Source of the DNA: Pleodorina starrii
Taxonomy: Eukaryota > Chlorophyta > Chlorophyceae > Chlamydomonadales > Volvocaceae
Reading direction: 5' to 3'
Assembly: GCA_030267565.1 (NCBI GenBank)
Contig: BRXU01000001.1
Span: 2,232,001 to 2,296,000, forward strand
Length of the DNA: 64,000 bases
The translations under genes and the position numbers were made by a program. The notes below the pieces were generated by a model, which was given only the letters and a program-made list of their open reading frames with translations, searched no databases and was not told where the DNA came from. Within the stretch, counting starts at the first letter, position 1. Each line of letters opens with the position of its first letter. This document shows positions 1-11,883 of this stretch, one piece after another.

Positions 1-1
1 T

Positions 2-169
2 GACGACGAACCCGGCTTCCCTACCTTGGCCAGGGACAGAAGCCCCAAAAATATCTTCCTGCACAGCGAACTTAGGCAGCCCATCCTGAACCTCTACAGT
101 ACCAAAGCAGAATTCAAAGCACGGTTGGTTCCAACGACGCCGCTGGTGCAGTCGGCTTGGGCTGCAAAG
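2..169 (+). CDS. Edge exon of an unidentified protein-coding gene
   Basis: An open stretch of 56 codons runs from the left edge to a plausible donor (AAAG followed by gtacgg). It uses mostly normal coding triplets and reads as ordinary protein, with segments such as SPKNIFLHSELRQPILNLY and STKAEFKARLVPTTPL. No ATG is needed because the gene would begin before the window. I do not recognise the family. No convincing next exon was found in the following 1.5 kb, so this may be the tail of a gene fragment or a transposon-derived exon. The strand and frame are inferred from codon quality and from the donor site only. Confidence 0.3.
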
Positions 170-1681
170 GTACGGTATGATGCGCAGGAAAATCCAAACA
201 AAGTTTGTAAAGGGGGCGGCTCACTTCAACGAGCGATCAAAGTGTGTCGCGGTTTAAGTTGCGGCGATGAGGTCTGAAATGATGAGTTCACCTCGACTTA
301 AAAGCGGCACGAATAATAAGGTCGGCTCACTCCTTCCTAACTACCGGGCACACCTTCCACACGTACGTCCTATACGTACACGATCGGGAGTTTCGGGGCG
401 ACATTCGCCCGCAAGACGTACGAGTGGAAGGTGTGCCCGGGCAGTTGCAGCTAGCTTCTCACACCCTGACCAGCCGTAAATCTTTGGAATGATCCCAAAT
501 CCATTGACTCGGGCAAGAAACTCGGGAATATTAAAGGTTCCTGGATCCATGCGGCTCTCATTCGGTCACACGAAGCGCCGAAGCCCCTCCCTAGCGGCGG
601 CGTCGTCGCAGCCCGTCTCGCGGATCGCTTTCCATCCAGCTACCCTACGTCCCCGTCCAGTACGAGGATGATATCTTCCTCCATGCTCATTCCGCCAAGG
701 TAATGAAGTACTGCAGCACTCCGCCCATCGCCGCTGCAAAGAACTCGACGACTGCCCAACCGCCCCCGAAGGACGTCAGCAAGGGCCCGCCTGCGCCGCC
801 TCGTCGCAGTGCTCCAATGCCTGTCGCGTGTTACCCAAACCACCCCCCCTCCCGCCCGCCTCACCCACCGCTGCCGCCCCCACAACTCCCCAGGCGCGCT
901 GCCCCGCTCCCTCCCCCTCCCGTCTGGCACCTCGCTCTCTCCTGTCCTGCGCCGAAAACCTGCCAACTCCTGCCAATACCTGCCAACTACCGGTATTCAT
1001 AATCACTCAACGAAGAATCGAAGTCAACCTACTAATCAAACCGCACATGCGGCCCCGCAGCTGCGCACCCACTACATCCCAGCGGCTCGCGGCACGTGAA
1101 CGCGGGTGAGTCCGAACCTCGAATACGGTACGGGGGTCTTTCTTTGGCGGTGCCCTCCTGCGCAAGCAGCCGCTCCCTCCCCTCCCCTCCTGCCCGCCCG
1201 CATCTGCCTAGGAATACCGCTACACTGTCCTGTGCCCCAATGAGACACCGAAAAGGATGAGAGAAGGAGCTGACAGGAGCTGACATCCTGCTGCAGAGAC
1301 ACCCGCATATTATGAGTCATATGACCCCCATCACCCTTGTGTCCAGGCACCGTGCCATGGCGAGGACCGCGCTGGCATCTCCCCACGGACCAAGCCCCGC
1401 GCCGCGGCTTTAAAGGACAGGAGGCACACGGACCGCGCCCCCGAGCCCTCCCCCCGAGCCCCGCCCCCTGGCGAGGTGGCTGGGCGAGGGCGGTTGTCGC
1501 CCCCGTATGTCAGTACGTCAACCTGCATAAGTCGGGGACTGATCTACTTCACCCATAGCTGCCCTTACTTTTGCCCTCACTGCCCTGCCCCTGCCCCTGC
1601 CCTCACTAGTCCCTACCCGACGGTCTGCTACCGCGCTGCCACTATCGGCGCCTGTCGCTGCCACTATCACCACCACCACCG
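170..1681. other. Noncoding stretch, probably intergenic
   Basis: No open frame here has convincing codon use or splice-site support. The right half is strongly C-rich and yields spurious proline-rich frames. The only structured item is the foldback at 344-440. The right end is the likely 3' untranslated region of the minus-strand membrane-protein gene. Confidence 0.5.
344..440. repeat. Foldback: 26-bp inverted repeat with nested hairpin
   Basis: The arms at 344-369 and 415-440 are complementary at 25 of 26 positions (core CCGGGCACACCTTCCAC). The 45-base spacer holds a second small stem, GGGCG against CGCCC, near 396-410. The RNA would fold as a long hairpin. It could be a small-RNA precursor, a tiny foldback transposon or a cruciform site. 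Nothing in the sequence decides between these. Confidence 0.8.
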
Positions 1682-3308
1682 CTACCGCGACCACCAGCCG
1701 CCCCGCCGCGAGTCCGAGGGGCTTGTGGCGAGGGAGCCGTCGTCGGATCTCGCCACGACCATGATCGCGGGCGCGCCGCCGCCGCTGCTGCTGCCGCCGC
1801 CCCCGCTGCTGATGGATGGGGTGGATGGCGCCATGCCTCCCCGCATCTCCAGGTACTCCTCGCCGCCGCCCATGCGCTTGCGTTTGCGCAGGTTGGCCCG
1901 CCAGCGGCTCTCCGGCCGGTCGGGGCAGCAGCAGCGACACACGCAGCTGCAGCAGTCCAGCATGCAGCCGCAAGCCTGGGGTGGGTTTGGGTGGGTGGGT
2001 GGGGGGTCAGGGAGTGATATGCTCCTTTAAATAAGAATGAGTCACTGCGGACGTTGTTGGGCGGGGGGGTGTAGGGGTGGGTGTTGTAGGTGTTGTAGGT
2101 GTTGTAGGTGTTGTATGGGGTAGGTGGTGGTGGGTGTGGTGTAGGAGTCGGTGTTGCCGCCCAGGCCCCAAGAACCCAGTCGCCGGCCCCTCCAGCGGTC
2201 CTACAGCGGCGCAGGGACCCCCACACCGTCGCGGCCCAAACAACCCTCCACTCCTGTCACCGGGCTCCTGTCTCCACTCCCCACGGCCCGCTGCCGATCC
2301 CTAAAGCCCTTTTCCCCCAACCCGGGCGCCCCCCCATCCCCCACCCCCCCCAGTCAGTCGGTCAGTCAGTCGGTCAGTCGGTCAGTCAGTCAGTCAGTCA
2401 GTCAGTCAGTCAGTCAGTCAGTCAGTCAGTCAGTCAGTCAGTCAGTCAGTCAGGTTCCAAGTGGCTCCAGCTCAGCCTCTCCTGGCCCCATTCCCTCATT
2501 CCTCACCGGTGATCATCTCACGGTCTTCCGGTTCCTCCACCCACTAACCCGATAACCCCTTCCTTCCCGCGTCCAGCCCGCCCGCCTGCCCTCATCTGTC
2601 CTCCCTTGCCTCCCTCCCTCACCCCCGCCCCCTCACCGCCCTCCCTCACCCCACCGCCCTCACCTCTACGAGCAGCAGTACGGCACACGCCGCAAACATG
2701 CCCATCATGCCCCACGCCAGCCCCACAAGCGCCTGCCTCCACTGCCGCAGACTCTTGGGCGTGTACTCCTGAAGCAGAGCCGCCAGCTGCGACGCGGCGT
2801 CGCGACCCACCGGCGCCCGCGGCGGCGACGGCGGCGGCGGCGGCAGCAGCGCCGCCGCGGGATCCACCGGCGGCGGCTGCGACGACCCGCCGGTATTCCC
2901 TAGCATGATCTGCCAGGCGACTGGCTGGGCGTTCATTGCCACGGTGGTGTTCTCCTGCAGAGCATGAGGTGAGGGATGAGGTGAGGGGGCGTCCTCAAGG
3001 GCGGGATGGGATGGGATGGGATGGGGCGCTGGTGCAATGCTAGTCGACCAAGCCGTGCGCTACTAACTCTATCGTAAAGTCGGTCGCGTCGGTGTTCGGC
3101 CTCTCACAGAGCCTCAAAGGTCGATGGCCACACCGGGGAGGCCCTCAGCCCCTCATGTGCATCATCGTCGCTGCCGGCCCCGGCCCCGGCCCCGGCCCCG
3201 CCGCCAGCCCCCACAGACCCACAGACAGGCTGGTTTACTGGGACAGAAAGACAGAGACAGAAGGTCACGGCGGGCAGACAGACACACAAGCAGAGGTTGC
3301 AGACGGGC

Positions 3309-3356
<48 letters not shown>

Positions 3357-4340
3357 CTGCAGCACCAGCACCGCCGCCAGCCACCAGGCCGTCCCCAGCA
3401 GCGCAAACGCCAGCTCCAACATAGGGCCCCACCCGCAGCAGTGGCAGGTGCACCACTGCGACGACAGGCGGGGGTGAGGTGGAGGAGGGGTGAGGAGGAG
3501 GAGGAGGAGGAGGAAGAGGAGGAGGGGGTAATGAAGATGAGACCGCAGCGGCGGAGGAGATGGGCGCCGCCGTGAGATGCAGCATTGGGGGCGGGGTGAG
3601 GAGAGGGAGGGAGGCCTACCACCTACCCCGACCCCGCCCAGCCCCGACCCCGCCCAGCCCCGACCCCGCCCGACCCCGCCCCACCCACCAGCAGGCAGGC
3701 CATGGCGAAGGTGGCCATCAGGCTGATGCCGCACACCGTGTAGACGTAGGAGCACATGGAGCGGTTGTAGGGGAACTGGCCGTTGAGGCCGCGCTTCTGA
3801 AGCAGGCAGGAGGCGTTCACGTGGAGGGGGCCGGCCATCGTGTTGAGGTCCACATCGCCGGCGGCGGAGGAGCTGGATGGGGAGGAGGTGGTATTGGAGG
3901 GCGTGCGGGGGTGTGGAGGCGGTAGGGGGGCGGGGGGAGTGGTCCCGGCGATGAGGTTGGCCGTGAGGTTGGCTAGGCCGGCGGCGGTGGTGAGGTCGGT
4001 GAGGCTGCCCGGGATTTGGAGCTCGAAGCGGACGTCCTCCAGCTTCACCGCAACTATGACAATGATACTGATGCTTACCAGCACCTGCGGTGCAAGGTTG
4101 GCAGGGGGGAGAGGAGAGAGGAGGGAAGAGGCGCGTTGTGGAGCAGCTGTTGCGCGGTAGGTCGCGGACCGGCCCCCAGCGTCGGGCACTAAGCAAGGGT
4201 TTCTGAAGCTCCGCGCGAAGGAATTATGTGTAATGATGGATTGAAGGACCCACTTTAATCACCGCCATTGCCGTCAGGGCCGCTTTGGAGAAGCAGGAAT
4301 ACGCGGTCGACGCGAAGCATTCTAGGCAACGTAAGAGCAT
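1682..4340 (-). CDS. Four-pass membrane protein with cysteine-rich cytosolic clusters
   Basis: The model is complement(1682..1975, 2664..2954, 3357..3455, 3689..4084, 4254..4340). All junctions are phase 0, giving 388 residues. The start is ATG at 4340. Exon 1 joins exon 2 in the middle of the first hydrophobic segment (LTAMAVIK then VLVSISIIVIVAVKL), which supports the join. Three more membrane segments follow: VYTVCGISLMATFAMACLL, LELAFALLGTAWWLAAVLVL and WGMMGMFAACAVLLLV. The long loop after segment 1 has several N-glycosylation motifs (NLT, NTT, NAS, NRS) and is probably lumenal or extracellular. Short cysteine clusters sit next to the membrane (WCTCHCC; MLDCCSCVCRCCCP) and are likely palmitoylation sites. 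This is tetraspan topology, but I cannot assign a named family. The function is unknown. Confidence 0.65.
2082..2117. repeat. Tandem TGTTGTAGG minisatellite
   Basis: About four head-to-tail copies of a 9-base unit lie in the last intron of the minus-strand membrane-protein gene. Confidence 0.85.
2351..2452. repeat. (CAGT)n microsatellite
   Basis: About 100 bases of a four-base unit, slightly interrupted by CGGT variants at its left end. It lies inside an intron of the minus-strand membrane-protein gene. Confidence 0.95.
3308..3356. repeat. (ACAG)n microsatellite forming a splice donor
   Basis: About twelve copies of a four-base unit. On the minus strand the repeat reads GTCTGTCTGT and directly abuts exon 3 of the membrane-protein gene, so the first repeat unit supplies the GT of the donor. 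Confidence 0.9.
3490..3527. repeat. GAG/GGA-rich microsatellite
   Basis: A run of GAG triplets, with one GAA interruption, in the second-to-third exon intron of the minus-strand membrane-protein gene. It produces false glutamate-rich frames. Confidence 0.8.
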
Positions 4341-5738
4341 TTTTCTGCCGCTATTAAACCATAAGGCTATTAGTGTATATTAAGACATCAGGGACATGCG
4401 GGCGAAGCGTGAAGCGTGTTAAGTTGATGTCTGAAGAAGAGTTAACTACATGAGCCTTACTACAAATACAATTGTGCACAGCTTAAATTTGCTGTAGTTT
4501 GTCAAGAATGCGCTGCAAAGCGCGCATCGATGGTGCTCTGCAAAGGGGTTGCAGGCTTGCAGCGGTTTCTACAACGACATTGTACAGCGGCTCCAGAGTT
4601 TCCGATAGTTTCCGAGCTCCCTTGAGGTTCGCCAAGCTCACCAAGATGACCTGATTTTGATTATTGAATAGGTCTTGATGACAAAACACTCGGTTTTTTC
4701 GAGACCCAGAACAGGGTTTCCCCGACGCCCTGTGTGGGCCGGTGACTGCGTGGGAGAGCCATGAGGCAGGCCAGAAGGGAACCGTTCTTTGAAAGGAAGC
4801 GTTGCAGGGGTGGAGGCGAGTTGAGATCCCGGCTGGCTTGATGACACCATCTAGGGACACACGAAACTGAGCGCGAGCGGACTGCAACAAAGGCGGCCCG
4901 ACCAACCGCATTAAGCAGCACGCGGTTCCAACCCCTGCGGTTCCAAACCCCTGGCGGGGGTGGTACAGCCCACCCAAACGCCACAGTGAATCCTTATATG
5001 CCGTAGGTACAGGAGATCTCGCAAGATTTCGCAACACGACAGAAGGGAGGAGGAGACTCGGACAAGACAACACACCGCTTCACTCGGACCAGGCCCGAAG
5101 ACTGCCCGCCCCCACCACCACCACCACACACACAAACATGCACACTTCCCCGCAAACCCGGGCAAGCGGGCCCTGGTGCCCCGGGTGCATCAGGCAAGCT
5201 GTGTAAGGCCGCAGAGGCACCCCGGGAATCAAGACAACTTCAGCGCCGAGGGAGGGTGCCGCGGTTGGGAGCGGAAAAACAATCGGAACTGGGGAGCGGA
5301 AAAGCAATCGGTGGAGAACCATGTGGATACATCGTGATGCATTGTCCCCCGACGACGACACTGGCAGTTTTATCCATAGTGCAATTTCTATCAAATATCC
5401 AGGCGAAAGAGCGAAGAGGCTTGTGTTTCTATTAGGTGGTTGTCCGTTAACCTTCAACCGCCATAGGGCCCCTGACTGAGACCAACGAACTAACGACGCA
5501 CAACATCGCGTTCTTCCTTCTTCGTGGCCACTGGTCAGATGCCCTACTTGGCACGCCAAGCTTACACGCGCATTTTCGAACAAAGATACGCATTGGATTT
5601 CGCAGGAGTCCATCGCGTCGGGTCATCGCCCTCGCAATTCTTGGCCCAACGGCCAAGAAGATGACGCAGACCTCCGACAACTTCATCAGATTGCATTATT
5701 AAATTCGTTCTGAATTCTTTCTGAACACGGTTTAAATC
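4341..5738. other. Intergenic stretch with weak minus-strand coding signal
   Basis: This lies upstream of the minus-strand membrane-protein gene. A minus-strand open stretch near 4,483-4,680 ends in a peptide that looks protein-like (SLANLKGARKLSETLEPLY), but its codon use is mixed and I could not build a gene around it. The rest holds a short CA/CCA repeat near 5,116 and no convincing exon. Confidence 0.35.
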
Positions 5739-5945
5739 ATGGGACCACATCCCTACTTGCGCTTCTTGGCGCGCGTCTCGGCAAGGCAGCCGATGCTCCG
5801 CCCCCCGCCGGACGCCTGCCTCACACCTGTCAGCCCATCCGACCTTTTCACGCTGATGCCCTACACGCACCCCATCAGCGGCTACAGGTGCCGCAGCTTC
5901 GAGCTGCGTCAGCTGGAGCTGCGCGTCGCGGAGCGCACGTCGAAT
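5739..5945 (+). CDS. Possible 5' exon of the ACOT9-like gene, or a separate small gene
   Basis: From ATG 5739, 69 codons with strong GC at third positions end in phase 0 at a good donor (AAT then gtgggt). The peptide begins MGPHPYLRFLARVSARQPM, basic and rich in Arg, Ala and Ser, as expected of an organelle targeting sequence. It lies just upstream of the thioesterase on the same strand, and an organelle presequence would suit ACOT9, which is mitochondrial in animals. I could not prove the splice to the next exon. The opposite strand is also open here but has poorer codon use. Confidence 0.35.
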
Positions 5946-6170
5946 GTGGGTCATGTTGAGCGACTCGCGGGGGAACGGCGGGGAGGGCCGCGCGCAGTCA
6001 GTTCGTTGCTCTAGCCCCCTATCAGCGTAAGTCCTCCTTATGGCGCTGCCCGCTTGGATTCCTCCCGGTGGGAGGGCAGGTGCCAGGAAGGGCTGTTGCG
6101 GTCGCCGAATATAAATGGCCTGCGGCCAACGACCCAGAGCGGCTTGCCTAGCAAGGGTACATGGCGATAA

Positions 6171-8888
6171 ATGACTGCCCCGGTCCTGGTGTCTCCCAAG
6201 GGCCAGCAGTTGACTGCCCCGCCACGATTTGGCTGCGCACTCTCTCTTTTTCTCTCTCTCCCTCTTATCTATCTCTACACCGGGTCGCAGCTCCCACCCC
6301 AGCCGGCTTTCAGCCGTCCGGGCGCCAGTCTCCCAGCCGGCCCCTTCGGCGGGGCGAAAGCAAAAGTAAGGCGACACGCGCATCCCACCCGACCCCACCC
6401 CAACCCCCTGCACCTCCCTTCCGCCGGGCACTGCTGCGCGCCGTCCACTCAGGAGCTGCCGCCAAGGGGCTGTGGCAGCCCGGAGCAGCCTCCCGCCAGC
6501 GGCTCAGACCGGGTGGTGCAGGACAGCGGCGGCGCCGCTGCCGCGCCAGCTACCTCCCCATCTCCTGCCGTCGCCCCGGCCATTGCCCCCGCCATCGCGG
6601 CAGGCAACCGCGAAAAGCCCCTCGCCACCGCCGCCACCGCCACCGGTTCAGCCACTGCCACCAGCAGCAACAGCAGCAACAGCGGCTGCCATGATGGCAG
6701 CCGCACGGACAAGACCGGCAGCGGCGACGTCACGCCGCCGCGCCCACGGCCCCTGCATCATCACCCCCAGCCACATCGGGAGGCCCGACAAGAACCAGCT
6801 ACCACCACCACTGCCACCACCACAACGGCACCCTCAGTCGGCGCGGCGGCTCCAGTGAGCCCCCAGACCGCCGCTGCCGCCGCCACGGCCCCCGCCGCCG
6901 CCACCGCCAGCGCCCCGCCGCACTCGTACATGGAGGTCCACTACCCATTCGCCTCCCTGCCCTGGCTGTGGCGCCAGTACCACCGCCCCGGCTTCCCCGG
7001 CCTGAACCCCGCCCTCATCATTGAGGACTTCGATACCTTCGCCGCCGACGTCGCGGCGCGACACGTGGGCCTTGTGCCCGACTCCATGCTTGTCACGGCC
7101 TTCCTGGAGCGCCTAACCTGGCACCTGCAACTGCGGCCAGGGGACGGCCTGGCGCCGCCGCCGCCGCCGGCGGCCGCGGCCGCGGGCCGCGGTGTTGGGT
7201 TCGGTGGCGGAGGCGGTGGTGGTGGTTGGCGGCGATTGGCGCCGCTGGCGCCGACGGACATGCGGCTGGCGGGTCAGGTGGGTTGACGGGGGAGTGTCGC
7301 CGTGTCGCCGTGTGTTTCCCCCTTTCGGAATGTTAGCCTGTCAGCTTGCCGATTCGGACTGCCGTATTCGATATTTCGACTCGACTTCCTCCCGCTGTTT
7401 TGCGGTTCCCCTTTGCGGTTCCCCTCACAGGTGACGTGGGTGGGCCGCAGCAGCATGGAAGTCCTGCTGCAGCTCACCACCGCGGCGCCACCCGCCGCCG
7501 CGGCGGCGGCGCAGCCGCCGCCGCCGCCGCCTCCGGCGGCTGAGGCTCCGGCCTCCCCAACGTCGCCGTTAGCGGCGGCGGCGGCGGCGCCGCCGCCGCT
7601 GGTGGTGCTGCCCCCGGGTCAGCTGGTGGCGACGGCGGAGTTCGTGATGGCGCTGCGCGACTCGTCGCTGCGGCGGGCGGTCGATGTGCCGCCGCTGCAC
7701 CCCCGCGACGCGCTGGAGCGGGAGCTCTTCCACCGCGGCCGGGAGCACCAGCGGCAGCGGCAGGCGCGGCGGGACCGCGACCGTGGCGACGCGCCGGTGC
7801 TCCCCCCGCCGCGGGGTCCGGCGGCGGCGGCGACGGCGGCGGCGGCGGCGGCGGCGGGCCCGAGGAACGATGGCACTGCGGCGGAGGCGCCCGATGGGCT
7901 GACGCGGATGTTGTACGACAGCCTGCTTCGATCGGAGATGTGCCGTACGGTGCCCACGGATACGGAGGCGTTGCGGCTGCTGGAACCGGAGCCGCCGGAG
8001 CCGGAGCCGGAGGAGGTGGACAGCGCGGAAGCGGCGGCGGCGGTGGCGGCGGACGGGCCGCCGCCGCCGCCGCCATCGTCGTCGTCCTTGGAGCCCGGCC
8101 GCCAGGGTGGTGGCGCCAAGCGGCCGCGCCTGGACAGTGCCGATAGTGCCGCCAGGCCTACTGATAGCGGATCTTCGCCGCCGCTCGATGCCGTCGTCGG
8201 CGGCGATGATGACCGCGGCGACCGCCGCCGCAAGCCGTCTCGGACGGCGGCGGCGGCGCCGCCCGGTACGGAAGCGACGCCGATACGGCAGACGGAGGTG
8301 CACCGAACCGTGATTGCGGAGTTTCAGGACCGCAACACCAGCGGCACGGTGTTTGGCGGGCACCTGCTGAGGCTGGCGTACGAGCACGCGGCCACGGCGG
8401 CGGCGGCGCACGCGGGCGCACCGTGTGAGCTGCTGTGGATGGAAGAGGGCGCCATCTCCTCACCGGCGAGAGTGGGTGACGTGCTGCACGCCGTCGCGCG
8501 GGTGGTGTGGACGGAGCCCGCCGCAGGCGACGGCGGCGACGGCGACGACGGCCGGGCGCTGCGCGTTGTCGTACGGGTCGGGAAGTACGATGTGGCGGCG
8601 CCGACGCAGCACGTGTTGGCGCTGACGCTGACGGCGGTCTTCCTGGCGCCGGGGGAGGCCGTGGCGGAGGTGGGAGGTGCAGCGGCGGAGGCGCGTGAGG
8701 GTGGGGGTAGTGGAGGTAGGGGAGGTGGAGGGCTGCGGCAGGTGGCGCCGACGACGCTGACGGAGGCGGCGGAGGCGCTGGCGGCGCAGCGGCGGCACGA
8801 GGCGGTGATGGCTGCGCTGGTGGCGGCGGAAGCGGCCGAGGGCGACCCGGCTCTGGCCGCTGCCGCCTCCGCTGGTCATGACCCGTAA
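6171..8888 (+). CDS. Acyl-CoA thioesterase, double hotdog, ACOT9-like
   Basis: Two exons join in phase 0 (..7277 and 7431..8888), reading MRLAGQ then VTWVGRSSMEV across the junction, a hallmark of this family. The first hotdog starts near HSYMEVHYPF and contains PALIIEDFDTFAADVAARH. The linker keeps PLHPRDALERELFHRG. The second hotdog holds EVHRTVIAEFQDRN, GTVFGGHLLRLAYEHA and the GDVLHAVARVVW strand. Members of the family cleave fatty acyl-CoA to free acid and CoA, usually in mitochondria or plastids. Long Ala, Pro and Gly inserts break the loops, making the protein much longer than typical members. The first roughly 240 codons after ATG 6171 are low complexity, and the true 5' structure is uncertain; an upstream exon at 5739 is possible. 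The family call is firm and the N-terminus is not. Confidence 0.8.
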
Positions 8889-10693
8889 GGCAACCTGTCT
8901 GCGGCCGGCGGTCCTGGCCGGTCCACCGGGCTCCTGCATGCGGGGAATCATGGGTGGGTGAAGGACCACAAGATGAGGCTGGGTGAGGGTTAGGTCAGGG
9001 CAAGGCCGCGGGTGGGCTGTCGGCGGGCTCGCTGCTTACGTATGGTGCCCGTATAGAGGCGCTGGCGTACTGGCAGCAGGTCAGGTAGGCAGGCGGGTGT
9101 GGAAGCTGGCGATGACGGCGGGGAGAGAGAAAGAAGGTACTGGCGGGGGGGGAGGGAGGTTGGCACGAACGGAACGCAGACGAGGCGAGGGGGAGGCGAG
9201 TCCGGCAGCGCAACGTACGACATACCAGGCCCCTCGCGAGAAGAAGGACGAGGGAGTGATCGTCGGCTGGAGAGTAGCAGAGTGTGTCGCATTGTCGTAT
9301 TATATCTGATTTTTGGTGTCGTATTCTATCTGATGTTGTTGGGCTTCGCGGGCTGTTGGGAGTGGGCGGGGGGGAGGGCACTGCAGGGTACCGCGCTGGT
9401 GACTGGGCGGCGGGCAGGTGTTGCGTGTTGGGCACGGGGGTAACCGTCGACTCCAGCCGGGTGACAACAAAGACGAAACCGCGGCGGTGGAGGAACGGGT
9501 GGGTGGGTGGGGTGGCGGCGCCTGAGATACCCACACGATCAGCGCCAGGAGCGCCGGGAGCGACTCCGCATTTCCGCCGCCGACCGGGCGCCCTAGGCGC
9601 CGCTGAGGGGGTGGCTCGCTGCGCGCGCCAGCCGGTGCTGCGGCCTGCCGGGGCTGTCAGCCGCGCGCGCGTACATGGGCAATCATGTTCTTTTTGGCCC
9701 CGCCATCCTTCCGCCGCCTTGTTGCACACCGGAAGCAGCCTGCTGTGAAGACCAAGTGTGAACCAGCAACGAAGCTGACGTGGCCGGATGCGCGTCAGGG
9801 GGTGCGGCGTGTCCGGCATCTCTGCTGCCTCTTCCCTTTGCTGCTACCGCAGTTGGTTTGGTAAGTGAGGTAGCAGAGTCTTTTTTCCAGGCCCGGCAGC
9901 GCATCCGCTGGCGGCGCTGTAGAGCTGCTGCCGCCGCCCGCCCTTGCGGGCCTGTCGTCACAGCTCCGAGACCTCCTCACGCTCGCATCTGGTATGCGCG
10001 CGCGCTGGACCGCTGGCCTAGCGCACATGCCTGGACGGACAGGTATTGCACGGACAGTCCTGACTAACGGCCTGATTGGATACGTGGGAAGGCACCAACG
10101 GAGGTGTAAACCGCGCCGCGGCCTATCTGGGTCATTCCACACGTCCAGATACCTCCGCATGACCGCACCTCGGGTCTCCTGGCTGAAGGCGTCCAGGGGT
10201 GCCCACCATACGCCCACCTAGTCATCTCCCTCCCGCAGGCGCCCTGCAGCACAAGCCGGTGCCACATACCGCATCTACGCTGTGCTGGCAGAGTCTGCGC
10301 TTTCACGTACACATGCCGTACCGTAAGACATGGTGTATGAGGTCACCCAACAGAGACACAACAATATGAGTTGTTTCGCCTGCCGCCTGCCCACCGTGCT
10401 CGACCCCACCACCCCTGGCTGCATCTGCACGTGCGAATTTGGACGTGTCAAAGTAGGGCACTAAGACAGCATGACCACCCAACCGCAGGGTCCAGCACTG
10501 GAAGAGCAGAAGGCCGACATTGGATGGTAACTACTGGCAATTGCGGTCGCGCACGCGCACACCCCACGGCGTGAATAGAATCTGGTAACGCATCTGAGGC
10601 GCACACCGAGCCCCCTCCATAACGTCGTAACGGGCAGCAAAGGCATCAACCACCCGGCATTGGTCGTCCCGGGACATCTCGCCGGCCAGCACG
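8889..10693. other. Intergenic, converging 3' ends
   Basis: This lies between the ends of the ACOT9-like gene (plus) and the AAGAB-like gene (minus). Several open frames occur, but none has both coding-quality codons and splice signals. It presumably holds both 3' untranslated regions. Confidence 0.5.
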
Positions 10694-11883
10694 CTAAGCG
10701 CCATCGCTGTCACTCCCTTCCTCGTCAAAGCCCAAAACCTCGAGCATCCGAAGTGCAATCGCTGCCGCCTGGTCGCGTCGCTCCTCGTCCGGCAGGGTTG
10801 CCAGGCGCGCCTTGTGCTCTGTTCATCAACAGCGGGCAACGATGCAATCAGGCAGGGGTACAGGCAGGTACAGTTCAAAAGATCGCGAAAAGTCGGGGGA
10901 AGCACCCCTCGGCCCTCGGGCGGCGGCTTTGCGCTCACAAGTGAAAGTCAATGTGAAAGATGTGACCACGTCTTCTTCATACAGCTTGCCCCGCAGGACA
11001 CACCTTTCATCTCCTCCATCAGCCGCTCCAGGCCGTCAAGCACGCGTTCATTGCTCGCAGACTCCGAGTCCTGGGCCTCTGCCTGACCTGCTTGCGCGCC
11101 CACGCCCTGTTCCTCGCCTGCGAGCTGGCGCTGGCCCTGCTCCTGCTCAGCCTGCTCCCGCTCCTTAAGATTCGATGCATCGGATGACTGGCCGGGTTGC
11201 GTCTCTAAAGCTGGTGGCAGTGCATCTATGCCCGTGGCACAGGCAGCTGTGCCCTCCGAATCCGGCCCATGGGTCGCTGGGTTAGCTGGCCGGGACTGCC
11301 CTTGCGGCAGCAAGTGAAGGTTAGGCCACGTGTGCGCATGCAATGCCTCCACTACACGTGCGACGCCTTGTCGGTCGCCGTCAAGCGACAACTCCTTGTC
11401 GATGGTTGACACAGCAGGGCAGCAAATGATGAACTCGAACCCGTTCATGACGGACCAATCAGCTGCTTGTTGAAACCACTCTGGTTGTGATGCAGTTTCC
11501 AGGCTGCTCGCAGTTCCGCTTGACATCAGAAAGGCGTCGGCATGTGTCCCGCAAAGCAGCTTGACCCCCACCGTGTCAAGATCAAACTGCGAGCTGAAGG
11601 ATTGCGCCAACTCCAAGGTTTCTGGAGCTTCAAGGCTGAAAACGAGTACCAGCGCCTCAGGTTGCGGAATCACGGCTCCCGCATCGGCTTTTGCTTCGCA
11701 AACCTCCACCATCGCCGTGTAGTATTTTGTTTGTATCGTCCAGGAGATACTAGATTCGTTGAAAAGGTCCACTGCATTTGTAATGCCTTGTCGCAGACAG
11801 CTTTTCCCAACCTGGGATGCTCCCGCCACAAGCACGCAAGGGTTCCGTGGCAGCGGCATCCTGTCCTGTCCAGAAGCTGACAT
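10694..11883 (-). CDS. AAGAB: Alpha/gamma-adaptin-binding protein p34-like (AAGAB)
   Basis: Two exons, 11004..11883 and 10694..10818, join through a split GAG codon to give EEMKEHKARLATLPDEERR. The product is 334 residues against about 315 in human AAGAB. A P-loop GASQVGKS sits at residues 21-28 in a GTPase-like fold. It is followed by ALVLVFSL and, near the fold's end, GVARVVEALHAHTWPN, which matches the family. The C-terminal helix ending DEEGSDSDGA corresponds to the family's dimerisation/adaptin-binding tail. AAGAB is a cytosolic chaperone that assembles AP-1 and AP-2 clathrin adaptor complexes. The start at 11883 places the P-loop close to the N-terminus as in relatives; the open frame extends further upstream without homology. 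A low-complexity Gln/Glu linker separates the two parts. Confidence 0.82.

Noticed and set aside
4483..5073. 196-codon minus-strand frame
   Set aside because: Only the last about 60 codons look protein-like, with mixed codon use. No start or exon chain could be built, so it is noted only in the intergenic entry.
5562..6431. Long minus-strand open frame opposite the ACOT9 5' region
   Set aside because: Codon third positions are mixed and no splice signals support it, while the plus strand over 5,739-5,945 has strong GC3 and a good donor.
7474..8411. Several long minus-strand frames opposite the thioesterase
   Set aside because: They are GC-rich shadows of the real plus-strand exon and consist of Arg, Pro and Ala runs.
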